NCBI GenBank assembly: GCA_900128585.1
Contig: LT642266.1
Span: forward strand, 1-18,995
Direction of reading: 5' to 3'
From: Stramenopiles sp. TOSAG23-3
Lineage: Eukaryota > Sar
DNA length: 18,995 bases
Part shown: positions 9,025 through 16,412 of the stretch, in pieces
Layout: every line of letters starts with the position of its first letter
Position numbering within the stretch: position 1 is the stretch's first letter
Notes under the pieces: generated by a model
Told to the model about the DNA's origin: nothing
Databases searched by the model: none
The model's input: only the letters and a program-made list of their open reading frames with translations
Position numbers and translations under genes: made by a program

Positions 9025-9101
9025 AGTCTAATAAAATAATAATACCGGTATTACTACGACCGGTACAGAAGCAAAAAAATATAATTTAATATAAAAGCAG
9101 C

Positions 9102-9119
9102 AAGAAGAAGAAGAAGAAG
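9102..9119. repeat. (AAG)6 tract
   Basis: Six perfect AAG units upstream of the winged-helix gene, part of the recurring GAA/TTC tracts of promoter spacers. Confidence 0.9.
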
Positions 9120-9165
9120 GGTCGTCGTCTTTTCTTCTGTGTAGTATTATTTAATAATTAATAAT

Positions 9166-9206
9166 TAAAATCATTTTGTTTAGATCTACTAAACAAAATG
9201 ATTTTA
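9166..9206. repeat. Perfect 18-bp inverted repeat with 5-nt loop
   Basis: Arms 9166-9183 and 9189-9206 are exact reverse complements around the loop ATCTA. The arms contain CATTTTGTTTAG, which is not a simple repeat. The structure ends 110 nt before the ATG of the winged-helix gene and 77 nt before its TATA-like element. It could be a hairpin or a dyad operator; a relic of a foldback element is also possible. Confidence 0.9.
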
Positions 9207-9269
9207 CAATGAATAAAGTCACATCGAACTGAATGTACACGCGTAGTAAGTAAGGCAATTACGAATTTC

Positions 9270-9274
9270 ATTGG
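9270..9274 (-). promoter_or_regulatory. Inverted CCAAT box
   Basis: ATTGG (CCAAT on the minus strand) lies ten bases before a TATA-like element. The pairing with TATA supports it, though the spacing is shorter than usual and a pentamer alone is weak evidence. Confidence 0.35.
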
Positions 9275-9283
9275 TCTCTTATC

Positions 9284-9291
9284 TATAAAAG
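9284..9291 (+). promoter_or_regulatory. TATA-like element TATAAAAG of the winged-helix gene
   Basis: TATAAAAG is a consensus TATA box 33 nt before the first ATG (9317). If transcription starts the usual 25-30 nt downstream, the leader before that ATG would be only a few bases. The second in-frame ATG at 9377 would have a leader of about 60 nt. Confidence 0.5.
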
Positions 9292-9316
9292 GAACAAACT
9301 GCACACACAAATAATC

Positions 9317-9940
9317 ATGAGCAGTTGTTTAGACTCTTTGTCTACCCCACCCCCGGGCAGTTTAGTCTCACGTAATATGGAGGAACCATCTCACTCCAGC
9401 GATTCCCTAGAGAAAGCTGCGAGCAACAAACCTTCTTCTTCGGCAGCTGAAGCACCGCAAGGTTCCATGAAGGCTGAATCTTTTCCGTTAGAACGTTTAA
9501 ATTTTGAGGAAACACAAAATCTAGCAAACAGCATTATAGCAATTTTACAGATAAATGGGGCATTGAGCTTGGATAGCATCGCTGCGAAAGCTAGTGTGCA
9601 CAAGGTCCACGCGGCGCGCGTATTGGACATATTGACGACTACCCCAATTGTTTCTGTTGTTAGGGAAGAGGACAGCGAGAATGGGACGCGGCATCTTTAC
9701 CAGTATTGCCAGGGCAAAAAGCTCCCAATACCTGTGCCATTGAATTCTCTAAGAACTGAAATTAGCGAAGAAATGAAGGCTATTTCTGACACGTATGAGT
9801 CTGTTAGTCAGCTGCGTGACATATTGTCCCGGCCTTCAAAGGGTGTGAAAGACGACATGGCGCTGAAGTCATTTTTAGAGAAGATTTTAGACAAGGAGAA
9901 AATAAACAGCGCTGATGGTGTAAATAAAACGCAGACCTGA
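9317..9940 (+). CDS. Probable winged-helix protein of unknown role
   Basis: The 207-residue product has a disordered Ser/Pro/Ala-rich N-terminus (1-60). Residues about 64-136 look like a winged helix: helix LANSIIAILQINGA, helix-turn-helix LDSIAAKASVHKVHAARVLDIL, then a strand pair IVSVVREE...RHLYQYC. The pattern recalls E2F/DP, TFIIE or RNA polymerase III-associated winged helices, but I cannot name a family. Residues about 145-195 are charged and probably a coiled coil. A nuclear DNA- or protein-binding role is inferred only. ATG 9317 gives the longest product; ATG 9377 (MEEPSHSS, A at -3 and G at +4) suits the TATA-like element better and leaves every predicted domain intact. An AATAAA hexamer lies inside the last codons. 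Confidence 0.8.
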   Translation: MSSCLDSLSTPPPGSLVSRNMEEPSHSSDSLEKAASNKPSSSAAEAPQGSMKAESFPLERLNFEETQNLANSIIAILQINGALSLDSIAAKASVHKVHAARVLDILTTTPIVSVVREEDSENGTRHLYQYCQGKKLPIPVPLNSLRTEISEEMKAISDTYESVSQLRDILSRPSKGVKDDMALKSFLEKILDKEKINSADGVNKTQT

Positions 9941-10163
9941 GCCTTGTACTGGGGGAAAAACGAGGCTTTGCTGAAGCGCGGTTCTGCAGCCGACTCTGTG
10001 GGACAAAAGGACGGCGCGTGTGAGCTTGCATATATGTATTTGTTCTAATTTATTGTAAAATTTTAACCCCGCCGTTTTTCTTTTGTTTTTGTGTCCTTGA
10101 AAATCTTATAAATTACTATGGCATATGTATATATTTTGAAGAGTTGCAGGAGGGCTCCAGCCT

Positions 10164-10598
10164 TTATTTCTTGTCTTCGGTGTGACTACTAGTAACAATT
10201 TTTTTCGGGTCGGGTTTCCCACCGCTGCACGTCGTGACTGGGTTTGGAATGCCATACTCTTCTTCATTATTCATTAGATGCACTTGATTTGGGTTTCCAT
10301 CTTTCGTAAAGCCCTCGACGTGCGAGTCCTCGAACGCGATCTGATAGTCGCCAGTTTCTGGTTTTAGCGTTGCTTGTACTACGTTCTGTTCTAAAAAATC
10401 AATCACCTCACTGATCCCTCTGATTTGTTCTGATATGTTCTCTGCGCTCGTTTCGCTCTTGTTCTGTTCAAAGTGACTACGAATTTCAACTCTAGCGGCG
10501 GCCAAAGCAGGTACATCTTGTGCGAAAGCATGAGAGGCCGTTCTCAACAGTGACTTGTAACCGTTCAGGACTACCAATCGCGTGGAAGAGGATGCCAT
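10164..10598 (-). CDS. LYRM7: LYRM7/MZM1-like complex III assembly factor
   Basis: LYRM7 (Mzm1 in yeast) is a matrix chaperone of the LYR family. It binds the Rieske iron-sulfur protein before Bcs1 inserts it into complex III. The 144-residue product matches the family over residues 5-78: VVLNGYKSLLRTA (LYR-motif region, with GYK in place of LYR), ALAAARVEIRSHFEQNKSET (close to human LYRM7 AARIKINEEFKNNKSET), and a helix ending in FLEQNVVQA. Human LYRM7 is 104 residues. The extra C-terminal 40 or so residues here are polar with no recognised domain. The ATG at 10596-10598 fits the family start. The frame stays open for another 107 codons upstream, but that part translates low-complexity spacer and I leave it out. 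The AATAAA on the sense strand overlaps the stop codon. Confidence 0.88.
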   Translation of the reverse strand: MASSSTRLVVLNGYKSLLRTASHAFAQDVPALAAARVEIRSHFEQNKSETSAENISEQIRGISEVIDFLEQNVVQATLKPETGDYQIAFEDSHVEGFTKDGNPNQVHLMNNEEEYGIPNPVTTCSGGKPDPKKIVTSSHTEDKK

Positions 10599-10803
10599 TG
10601 CAAGAACGACTGCTATATTCTCCGTAACTGTTTGCCTACGAAGACCTATTAACTTTCTATCAACGTATGAAACGATTTTTGAATCATTTGCATGACTGGT
10701 GATCAATTTTAACAACATAAAAAAGGAAGGACCGACAAGGAGCAGGAAAACTAATCGACACCCATCAACAAAAATAATAATACAAAATGTGTGGTGTATT
10801 TTT

Positions 10804-10844
10804 TTATTATTATTATTATTTAATATTTTTGGTTGTTGTTGTTG
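10804..10844. repeat. TTA and GTT microsatellites
   Basis: About six TTA units (10804-10821) are followed by AT-rich sequence and about four GTT units (10831-10844). Confidence 0.85.
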
Positions 10845-10884
10845 GTCGGCGGTGGTGGTTTTATTGTATAATATGAGTGATGGG

Positions 10885-10933
10885 GAGAAGAAGAAAAGAA
10901 GACAACAAAGAAATCTCATTCTTCTTCTTCTTC
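10885..10933. repeat. GAA tract facing a CTT tract
   Basis: GAGAAGAAGAAAAGAAG at 10885-10901 and (CTT)5 at 10919-10933 are imperfect reverse complements about 17 nt apart, so the pair could form a hairpin. Confidence 0.75.
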
Positions 10934-11082
10934 GGTACCCGTACTTGTAACGCTACCGTACCGTAGTCGTTATTAATATTATAGACGACGACTATTAGCT
11001 TATGAACAAAATAAAAATACATACACATAGCAGGATCGAAACACAGAATGAAAAAAATATTACAATAATACAAATAATAAAC

Positions 11083-12852
11083 TCACTGGTTCATATTCCT
11101 CAACCCACCTTTTATGTCCAGAGCAACATCATGCTCATGTTGCTGACCAAATGTCCTATTGTTTTCAGAATCTATTACTATGGGCGATTCCCCGACTTTT
11201 ATCGTCCTTACTTCTAAAAAGTCTGTTTTGTCGCATTTGCCTTTTCCACTCTTATTTCGTGCAAGGAGTTTCAATACGTAATCGGTGCTTTCGCTGAGTT
11301 TCTTCACGGTGTATGTGTTGCCAGCGTAGGGCTTGGAGATCCGTCCTAGGGCCTTCCAGGATTGTTTTCCGCGGCGTTGGCGCGGCCCACCGATAACGAT
11401 TATTTCGTCGACATCGATTCGGCGAGATTTACTTTTTAACAGCTGTTTCCACTCCAGGGTAACTTTGGTGGCCTCTATTTTCACCGCTCGGATCGCTTTA
11501 ATAACCTTTGGGCGCTTCCACATTCGCACTGGAACCGACTCTGAACTATTTGCACCCCGCCCCATCCCATTTACAACAGCAACGCGAGCAACATATTCAA
11601 CGTCATCGAAGAGCCCGTCAATCCGGCTTTGGAACAGTGGGGTCAACGTTTCCTCTAAAGCCAGCATCTTCTCCCTCAGCTTCTTGGACGAATTGATCTG
11701 ACACTCTGGAGACTTGCGCAGGAAGTCGATGAATTCGCGTTTACTGACCGAGCCACTGTCGTCGGCGTCCAATTCCTCAAATAGTCTCTTGACTTCCTCG
11801 TCTATCTCATCGTCGTCATCGAAATTACTAAAAAAACCAGGGTCCATATGAAGAATGGCACCTTTTAGCTCGTTTCTACTGATGCCCCCATCCCCGTCTT
11901 CATCGATCCCCTTGTACGTTTTGTCCGTCGCAGTTTCAGCCACCATAAAGGTTTCGAAAGCGTCATCCCACGTCTCCGCTTCGCTTTCCTTCAACTCAAT
12001 GATGTAGCCGTTCACGGGCAAGTCCGTCTCCTCAGGTTCGTATTTGGAAAACTTGACAACAACGGCGGCCCCTGTAGAGTTTGCCGACTCCACACGTTTG
12101 ATAGAAGGGGCTGGCAGCTTGGTAGGCGGTTGCAACTTGTTCACCTCCTTGAAGAGGGACCGGATCTTGTCGTTGGCCGCAACGTCAAATGCGGACAGGG
12201 AATATTCCAGGTCGCACGGGCTGACCAACGCGCCATTTTTCAGCAAGAACTTGACAACGCCAGGGTGCCCTTGTTGGCACGCGAGGAAGAGGGGCGTGCA
12301 ACCCGCCCCATTGACAGCGTTTAGATTCGCGCCAGCCTTCTCCAACAGTTCACAGATCTTTATGTGCCCTTGGTACGCTGCGTAGTGAAGGGGAGTGTAC
12401 TTGTCCCCGAACGGCGTGGGGTCCCTTTGGTTGGCCAAGTTTAGGCCTCGTTTTTGACTAAGGTCCAGAAAGTGTTTGACTATCTCTTTTTGATCTTCCC
12501 AGCAAGCCTTGAAAATGTCCGTTTTGCTCTTCTTTACCGCCTGCTCCGCCAGCTTTCTAAGGTCGTTCGAACCCGTCTTCTCGGTCCACCAGGCAATAAA
12601 CTCTCTCTTGGACAACACCCCGTCTCCGGAAGAGTCCAGATCGGCCATAATATCATCAATGTGGTGTTCGTCGTCGTTCAGAAAATTCTCATCTATTGAT
12701 TCAATCAAGGCTTGCAACTCGGTAGAATTTATGGTCCCATCGCCGTTTTCGTCAAATTTCTTCCACGCCTCTTCTATCGTGACTTGCAAGTTGGTTTCCG
12801 ATTCGTCCAGAACGCCGTCGTTGTTAACGTCAAATAAGTTCGAGGAGGACAT
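11083..12852 (-). CDS. EF-hand / ankyrin / fibronectin type III multidomain protein
   Basis: This 589-residue protein is predicted to be a cytosolic calcium-responsive scaffold; no enzyme domain is visible. Canonical EF-hand loops start at D8, D34 and D73, each with acidic ligands at 1, 3 and 5, Gly at 6 and Glu at 12; the first lacks room for a full entering helix. Ankyrin repeats follow (about 150-182, YTPLHYAAYQGH; 183-215, CTPLFLACQQGH), with weaker flanking repeats. Residues 247-300 look like the first half of an FN3 domain (VVVKFSKYEP, VNGYIIELKE, TWDDAF). Two further EF-hands (loops from D317 and D362) come next, and then the FN3 second half (IDGLFDDVEYVARVAVVNGMGRG, 411-433). A second FN3 spans about 448-550. 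No signal peptide or membrane segment was seen. The ATG at 12850-12852 is the first in frame. The exact family is unknown. Confidence 0.9.
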   Translation of the reverse strand: MSSSNLFDVNNDGVLDESETNLQVTIEEAWKKFDENGDGTINSTELQALIESIDENFLNDDEHHIDDIMADLDSSGDGVLSKREFIAWWTEKTGSNDLRKLAEQAVKKSKTDIFKACWEDQKEIVKHFLDLSQKRGLNLANQRDPTPFGDKYTPLHYAAYQGHIKICELLEKAGANLNAVNGAGCTPLFLACQQGHPGVVKFLLKNGALVSPCDLEYSLSAFDVAANDKIRSLFKEVNKLQPPTKLPAPSIKRVESANSTGAAVVVKFSKYEPEETDLPVNGYIIELKESEAETWDDAFETFMVAETATDKTYKGIDEDGDGGISRNELKGAILHMDPGFFSNFDDDDEIDEEVKRLFEELDADDSGSVSKREFIDFLRKSPECQINSSKKLREKMLALEETLTPLFQSRIDGLFDDVEYVARVAVVNGMGRGANSSESVPVRMWKRPKVIKAIRAVKIEATKVTLEWKQLLKSKSRRIDVDEIIVIGGPRQRRGKQSWKALGRISKPYAGNTYTVKKLSESTDYVLKLLARNKSGKGKCDKTDFLEVRTIKVGESPIVIDSENNRTFGQQHEHDVALDIKGGLRNMNQ

Positions 12853-13111
12853 CGCACGTTATTGTTTTGTTTCGCTGGAATAGGTTCGGCTTTGCAGTAA
12901 GTTCCAACAAAAAAAGGTGATTCTTCAACACCTGTTAAAATGAATACAAGAATTCTATTCACTATATATAACCCTTCTAAGAATATTTCCTTTACGTTTA
13001 TAAAAGCCAAATTTTTAATTTCTTTCTTGCCTTCTCTCTTTCGTTCATTTGTTTGTTTAATAACGTGCCATGAGATATCGTGAGATGATTGACATGAGTT
13101 AGTGTAGTGTG

Positions 13112-13140
13112 TAGAAGAAGAAGAAGAAAGAAAGAAGAAG
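13112..13140. repeat. AAG-rich purine tract
   Basis: Five AAG units followed by AAAG and AAG units, all purine on the plus strand, in the promoter-bearing spacer. Confidence 0.85.
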
Positions 13141-13274
13141 ATAGATGTTTTTTCTATTTTTTAAAAAATAAAACAACATACACCACACAGTATAGAAATA
13201 GTGGCAAGGGGTGGTCGGATTTTTCAGAGTTCGTTTTTTCTTTTTTCTTCTATTCTTCTTCGTTCAGATTTTGC

Positions 13275-13293
13275 TTTTTTTTTTTTTTTTTTT
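13275..13293. repeat. 19-nt T homopolymer
   Basis: An uninterrupted T run in the divergent spacer. Its length may vary or be affected by sequencing error. Confidence 0.9.
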
Positions 13294-14180
13294 GAAATAA
13301 TAATAATTTTATATTGGTTCTTCTTCTTTCTTCTTATAATAAATAATAGTCGTCTAATTAATACAGAATACAGAAGAGAAGTACAACAAACACAACAACA
13401 ACACAAAATAATCACAAAGACTTTATTATAACATAAGAATACCATTGTATTTGAAAAAACAAACAAACATGGAATATAACTGCCGCCGCTCAGAAATGAT
13501 AAAAAATAATTAGCTATAAAAATAAGAATAAATTCTTCTTCATTTAAACTGTATTGTCCTCATCTATAGAAATATTTAATATTATTTGACCTACTACTTC
13601 TACTCATCGTAATAAAATACTAGAGAATAGTACTCGTCGTAGTTCTATAATAAATTGTTTTATTTATTTATGAAATTAAAATATACGAAAACGAAGTGAG
13701 ATGTAGGTAACATACCATCATAATTATGTAGTAAATATAATTTTAACACTACGAGTCTATATAGTAATACTACGAGTAGAAGTAGGTCTATTTATTATCC
13801 GAACAAACAGGAAGAATTAATAATTAATTGAGAAAAAAAAATAAAAAAATTTGGTGTTTTAGTTTCAAGTATATTATACCCGTAGTGTATTATATTTTAT
13901 TAGAGCTGCTATTATTATATATAGGTAAGGTACGAAGTGGATGGTGTTGTTAGACTATTATTACCAAGTATTAGTTGAAGAAAAAAATATATGGGGGATT
14001 CGTGGCGGCCTTTCTCGCATACTGTTTAAATTGATGTGACACTTCGAAATATGTCGTTATTTATTTTAGGATTGTAAAGTTTTTCAATTAGTCATCATTC
14101 GTTCCCTTGTGTTTGTTTGTAAACCGTCATTGCAGAGGTTAGCAAAGCAAAGCAGGTCATTTTTCAAACAGTCCGGTAGT

Positions 14181-15275
14181 ATGGCTTTTTCAAAGCGAGT
14201 TTTTGTGCTCGCCCTCTTCCAGTTTGCATGGGTCTGCACCACCGAAGGGTACCGTGATCACCATAGAAACCCAAAAGACCCTGGATCTCTGGACCATTCC
14301 ATATACAAACGGGAGGATGGGAAGCACTATTCAAGAACGTTGGACGTGCATTTACCGAAGGAGGAAGGCATGCATCTTAACGGAAACAATCGTACCATTG
14401 TGATGACCAAGATTCATTACAAAAATTACACCGACGAAGAGCGATTCGAACATTTCGACCCGTACAAGAAGATACCATCCCCCCAAGAAAAGGTCGGGTA
14501 CATACAGCGATTTCACCTTGAAAATGGCACCTTTATGGTGTGGTCTACCCCGCGGAAAAGGTACATCACGGAGTACGAAATGAGCTTCATCGAATTTGAC
14601 GACAAGAAGCCCCCCCAGGCCCAGTTTCACGATGAAAGCGGAAAACCGTACGATATCATTTACAATATAGCAGACGGCTCCCGCTACCGTTGGAAGGCCC
14701 GGATGCGGCGCGGAAAAATGAAAGGAAAGTACAAACGTTTTGGCGGGGCAGTGGTAGACGCAAGGCTGCGAGCTGCGGCGGCCAATGGCGACTACAACCT
14801 ATGCCGGAAGCTCTTGAACTACGAGCACGCAGATATAAACGCTGCCGACGAGGACGGAAACACGCCCGTGCATTACGCCCACGCCGGGGGGTGGGTTCAC
14901 ATCGTTCGGTATTTCGCCCAGCATGGGGGCGATTTGGAGCGTGCGAATGGCGCAGGCTTGTGGCCCTACGACGTGTACGAGGAAATGGCAAAAGACGACG
15001 AAATTTTGGCAGATTTGCACCATGAAATGCAAATGGTTCATTACAATCATTTCGTTCGCGACCGGAAGTCGGGACGGAAGCCGAAAACTTGGGAGCCAGG
15101 GTCTAAGAAGTACCACCATCGCCGCGGGCAGCCCATGGGGCATGTCCTGCCGAGCGGAAACCCCGAGACTGTGTGGCACAAACCGAATCACCACAATTAC
15201 CACCCCGACAACGAACACAGTGAGCACCCCCCAGAGAAGCGCATCAAGAAGATGCACCACCAGCAAAGGTTATAG
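14181..15275 (+). CDS. Secreted protein with ankyrin repeats and a His-rich tail
   Basis: The 364-residue product starts with a clear signal peptide (KR then FVLALFQFAWVCTTEG, cut predicted near residue 23), so it enters the secretory pathway. The middle (25-185) is polar, rich in Tyr, Lys and His, has sequons at N70, N82 and N115, and matches no family I recognise. Two ankyrin-like repeats follow (about 191-257: LRAAAANGDYNLCRKLL, TPVHYAHAGGWVHIVRYFAQHG). The last 57 residues hold 11 His plus many Lys, Arg and Pro. No KDEL-type retrieval signal or second membrane segment is seen. Ankyrin repeats usually act in the cytosol, so a secreted one is unusual. I used ATG 14181, which directly begins the signal peptide. 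It converges with a second signal-peptide gene 282 nt away. Function unknown. Confidence 0.82.
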   Translation: MAFSKRVFVLALFQFAWVCTTEGYRDHHRNPKDPGSLDHSIYKREDGKHYSRTLDVHLPKEEGMHLNGNNRTIVMTKIHYKNYTDEERFEHFDPYKKIPSPQEKVGYIQRFHLENGTFMVWSTPRKRYITEYEMSFIEFDDKKPPQAQFHDESGKPYDIIYNIADGSRYRWKARMRRGKMKGKYKRFGGAVVDARLRAAAANGDYNLCRKLLNYEHADINAADEDGNTPVHYAHAGGWVHIVRYFAQHGGDLERANGAGLWPYDVYEEMAKDDEILADLHHEMQMVHYNHFVRDRKSGRKPKTWEPGSKKYHHRRGQPMGHVLPSGNPETVWHKPNHHNYHPDNEHSEHPPEKRIKKMHHQQRL

Positions 15276-15407
15276 AGAAAAAAAGCATTTTTTGAAAATT
15301 TCAAATTTATTTAATATTTCAAAAGCGTGTGTGCGCGCGCGTTTTATTTTAATCTGGCGTCTTGGTGAGACTAAAAATTCTCCAATTTTGAAAAAATAGT
15401 CTTCGAT

Positions 15408-15413
15408 AATAAA
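15408..15413 (+). terminator. Candidate poly(A) signal AATAAA for the secreted ankyrin gene
   Basis: AATAAA 132 nt after the stop codon, the first on the sense strand downstream. The position is plausible but the sequence is AT-rich. Confidence 0.35.
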
Positions 15414-15557
15414 AGCAGAGAAATTACAGGGCTTGATACGTTTTTAAATCTCTTTTCTTTCACAAATATTAAACATTTTTTTTAGATTTTGATTTTTACG
15501 GATTAAATGACAAGATATGGACACTTCGTAAAAAGAAAAAAATGACGAGCGGCAATT

Positions 15558-16412
15558 TTACAACCTTGTCCTCGCGGCCTCCACTTCCGACGCTATCGAC
15601 AACGTACTGGCCTTTGCCGAGCCGTACATGTCATTGATAGAGTACTGCGCGAAACGCGAAAAACGCAAGGATGCGCTGGTAAAGTAATTACCTGCCTTGT
15701 CAGTCCCTGTCCACACCACATACAATTTTAAATCGCAGTCTGCTGCTGTTTTGAGGCAGTTTTCCTGTCTAGGGTTTTCCCCATATTTGTTTCCCGCCTG
15801 GACTTGGCAGTTTTTCCCTTCCCCATCTAGTTTTAACGACTTCAGTGTGTCGTCTGTAACCTTAATTGTCGAGTTGAACTTTTGATTTTTCGGCAGAGTA
15901 AAAATATTTGAGACACAGGTCGTTGTGCTATCTTGGCAAAAGTGACAGCCATCGTCCCAGGTGATTCCCATCACTTCGCCTAGTTTCACACTTATCACCG
16001 CCGTCAGGACAGGGAACACAAGCCTTGCAGCCTCACCATCCTTGTTGAAGACTTTGTACGCTTTCGCCATGGATCTTTTCCCCATACTCTCCACATGGAT
16101 CATCGTATACTTGCACGCTTCCGAATAGTCGCCAGCGGCAAAGTTGCCACCGGCAGAGCACTTGCCCTCCCCGTTCGATATTGTCATCGGGGCATACGTG
16201 GCGTTGTTGTCGTTGAAAGAGCCACCCATCACAATACGAGTGTATTCGTCCGCTTTCGGGATGAATAACGCCGTCTTTTTACTATTGACGACGACGCAAA
16301 CATAAGTATCATCCCCCACCTTGTCAACGGTGGTTACCCCATCCGGTGCACACGCTTCCCCACAGGCAAGGAACAAGCCCAAGAAAAGAACAAGATGACT
16401 AACGCTCTTCAT
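15558..16412 (-). CDS. Secreted Cys-rich protein of unknown function
   Basis: The 284-residue product begins with a signal peptide (MKSVSHLVLFLGLFLACGEA, cut near residue 20). The mature part has ten cysteines (21, 39, 85, 100, 156, 159, 166, 202, 219, 226), an even number that fits five disulfides. The clearest motif is GITWDDGCHFCQ around the C156-C159 pair. Sequons are present at N70 and N180. A short hydrophobic stretch (about 131-144, LVFPVLTAVISVKL) is too short to be a confident membrane segment, so a soluble secreted or wall protein is the simplest reading. Codon-level quality is good and the frame is clean from the ATG at 16410-16412. I do not recognise a family. CxxC resembles thioredoxin-type sites, but there is no thioredoxin fold pattern around it. 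Confidence 0.8.
   Translation of the reverse strand: MKSVSHLVLFLGLFLACGEACAPDGVTTVDKVGDDTYVCVVVNSKKTALFIPKADEYTRIVMGGSFNDNNATYAPMTISNGEGKCSAGGNFAAGDYSEACKYTMIHVESMGKRSMAKAYKVFNKDGEAARLVFPVLTAVISVKLGEVMGITWDDGCHFCQDSTTTCVSNIFTLPKNQKFNSTIKVTDDTLKSLKLDGEGKNCQVQAGNKYGENPRQENCLKTAADCDLKLYVVWTGTDKAGNYFTSASLRFSRFAQYSINDMYGSAKASTLSIASEVEAARTRL

Larger units (their letters stand above)
10599..11082. other. Tandem-gene spacer with no gene seen
   Basis: This 484-nt spacer holds the LYRM7 promoter and the 3' end of the EF-hand gene. It contains a TTA microsatellite, a GTT run and a pair of complementary GAA and TTC tracts. An open frame in phase with LYRM7 crosses most of it but encodes Asn, Gln, Thr and Leu runs without family support. 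Confidence 0.65.
12853..14180. other. Divergent intergenic spacer with no gene seen
   Basis: This 1.3-kb AT-rich spacer lies between the EF-hand gene and the secreted ankyrin gene. It holds an AAG tract, a 19-T homopolymer and repeated words such as ACTACGAGT (13748 and 13772 areas). Short open frames here are biased to Lys, Phe and Ile codons and look spurious. The frame of the secreted ankyrin gene is open for 24 codons before its ATG, but only from a GTG. Confidence 0.65.

Noticed and set aside
10599-10919. 107-codon in-frame extension upstream of LYRM7
   Set aside because: It translates microsatellite and AT-rich spacer into Asn, Gln and Leu runs, and LYR proteins normally start at the helix found at MASSST.
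15920-16391. CxxC pair in the Cys-rich protein as a thioredoxin-type active site
   Set aside because: The surrounding sequence lacks the thioredoxin fold pattern and other cysteines suggest structural disulfides.
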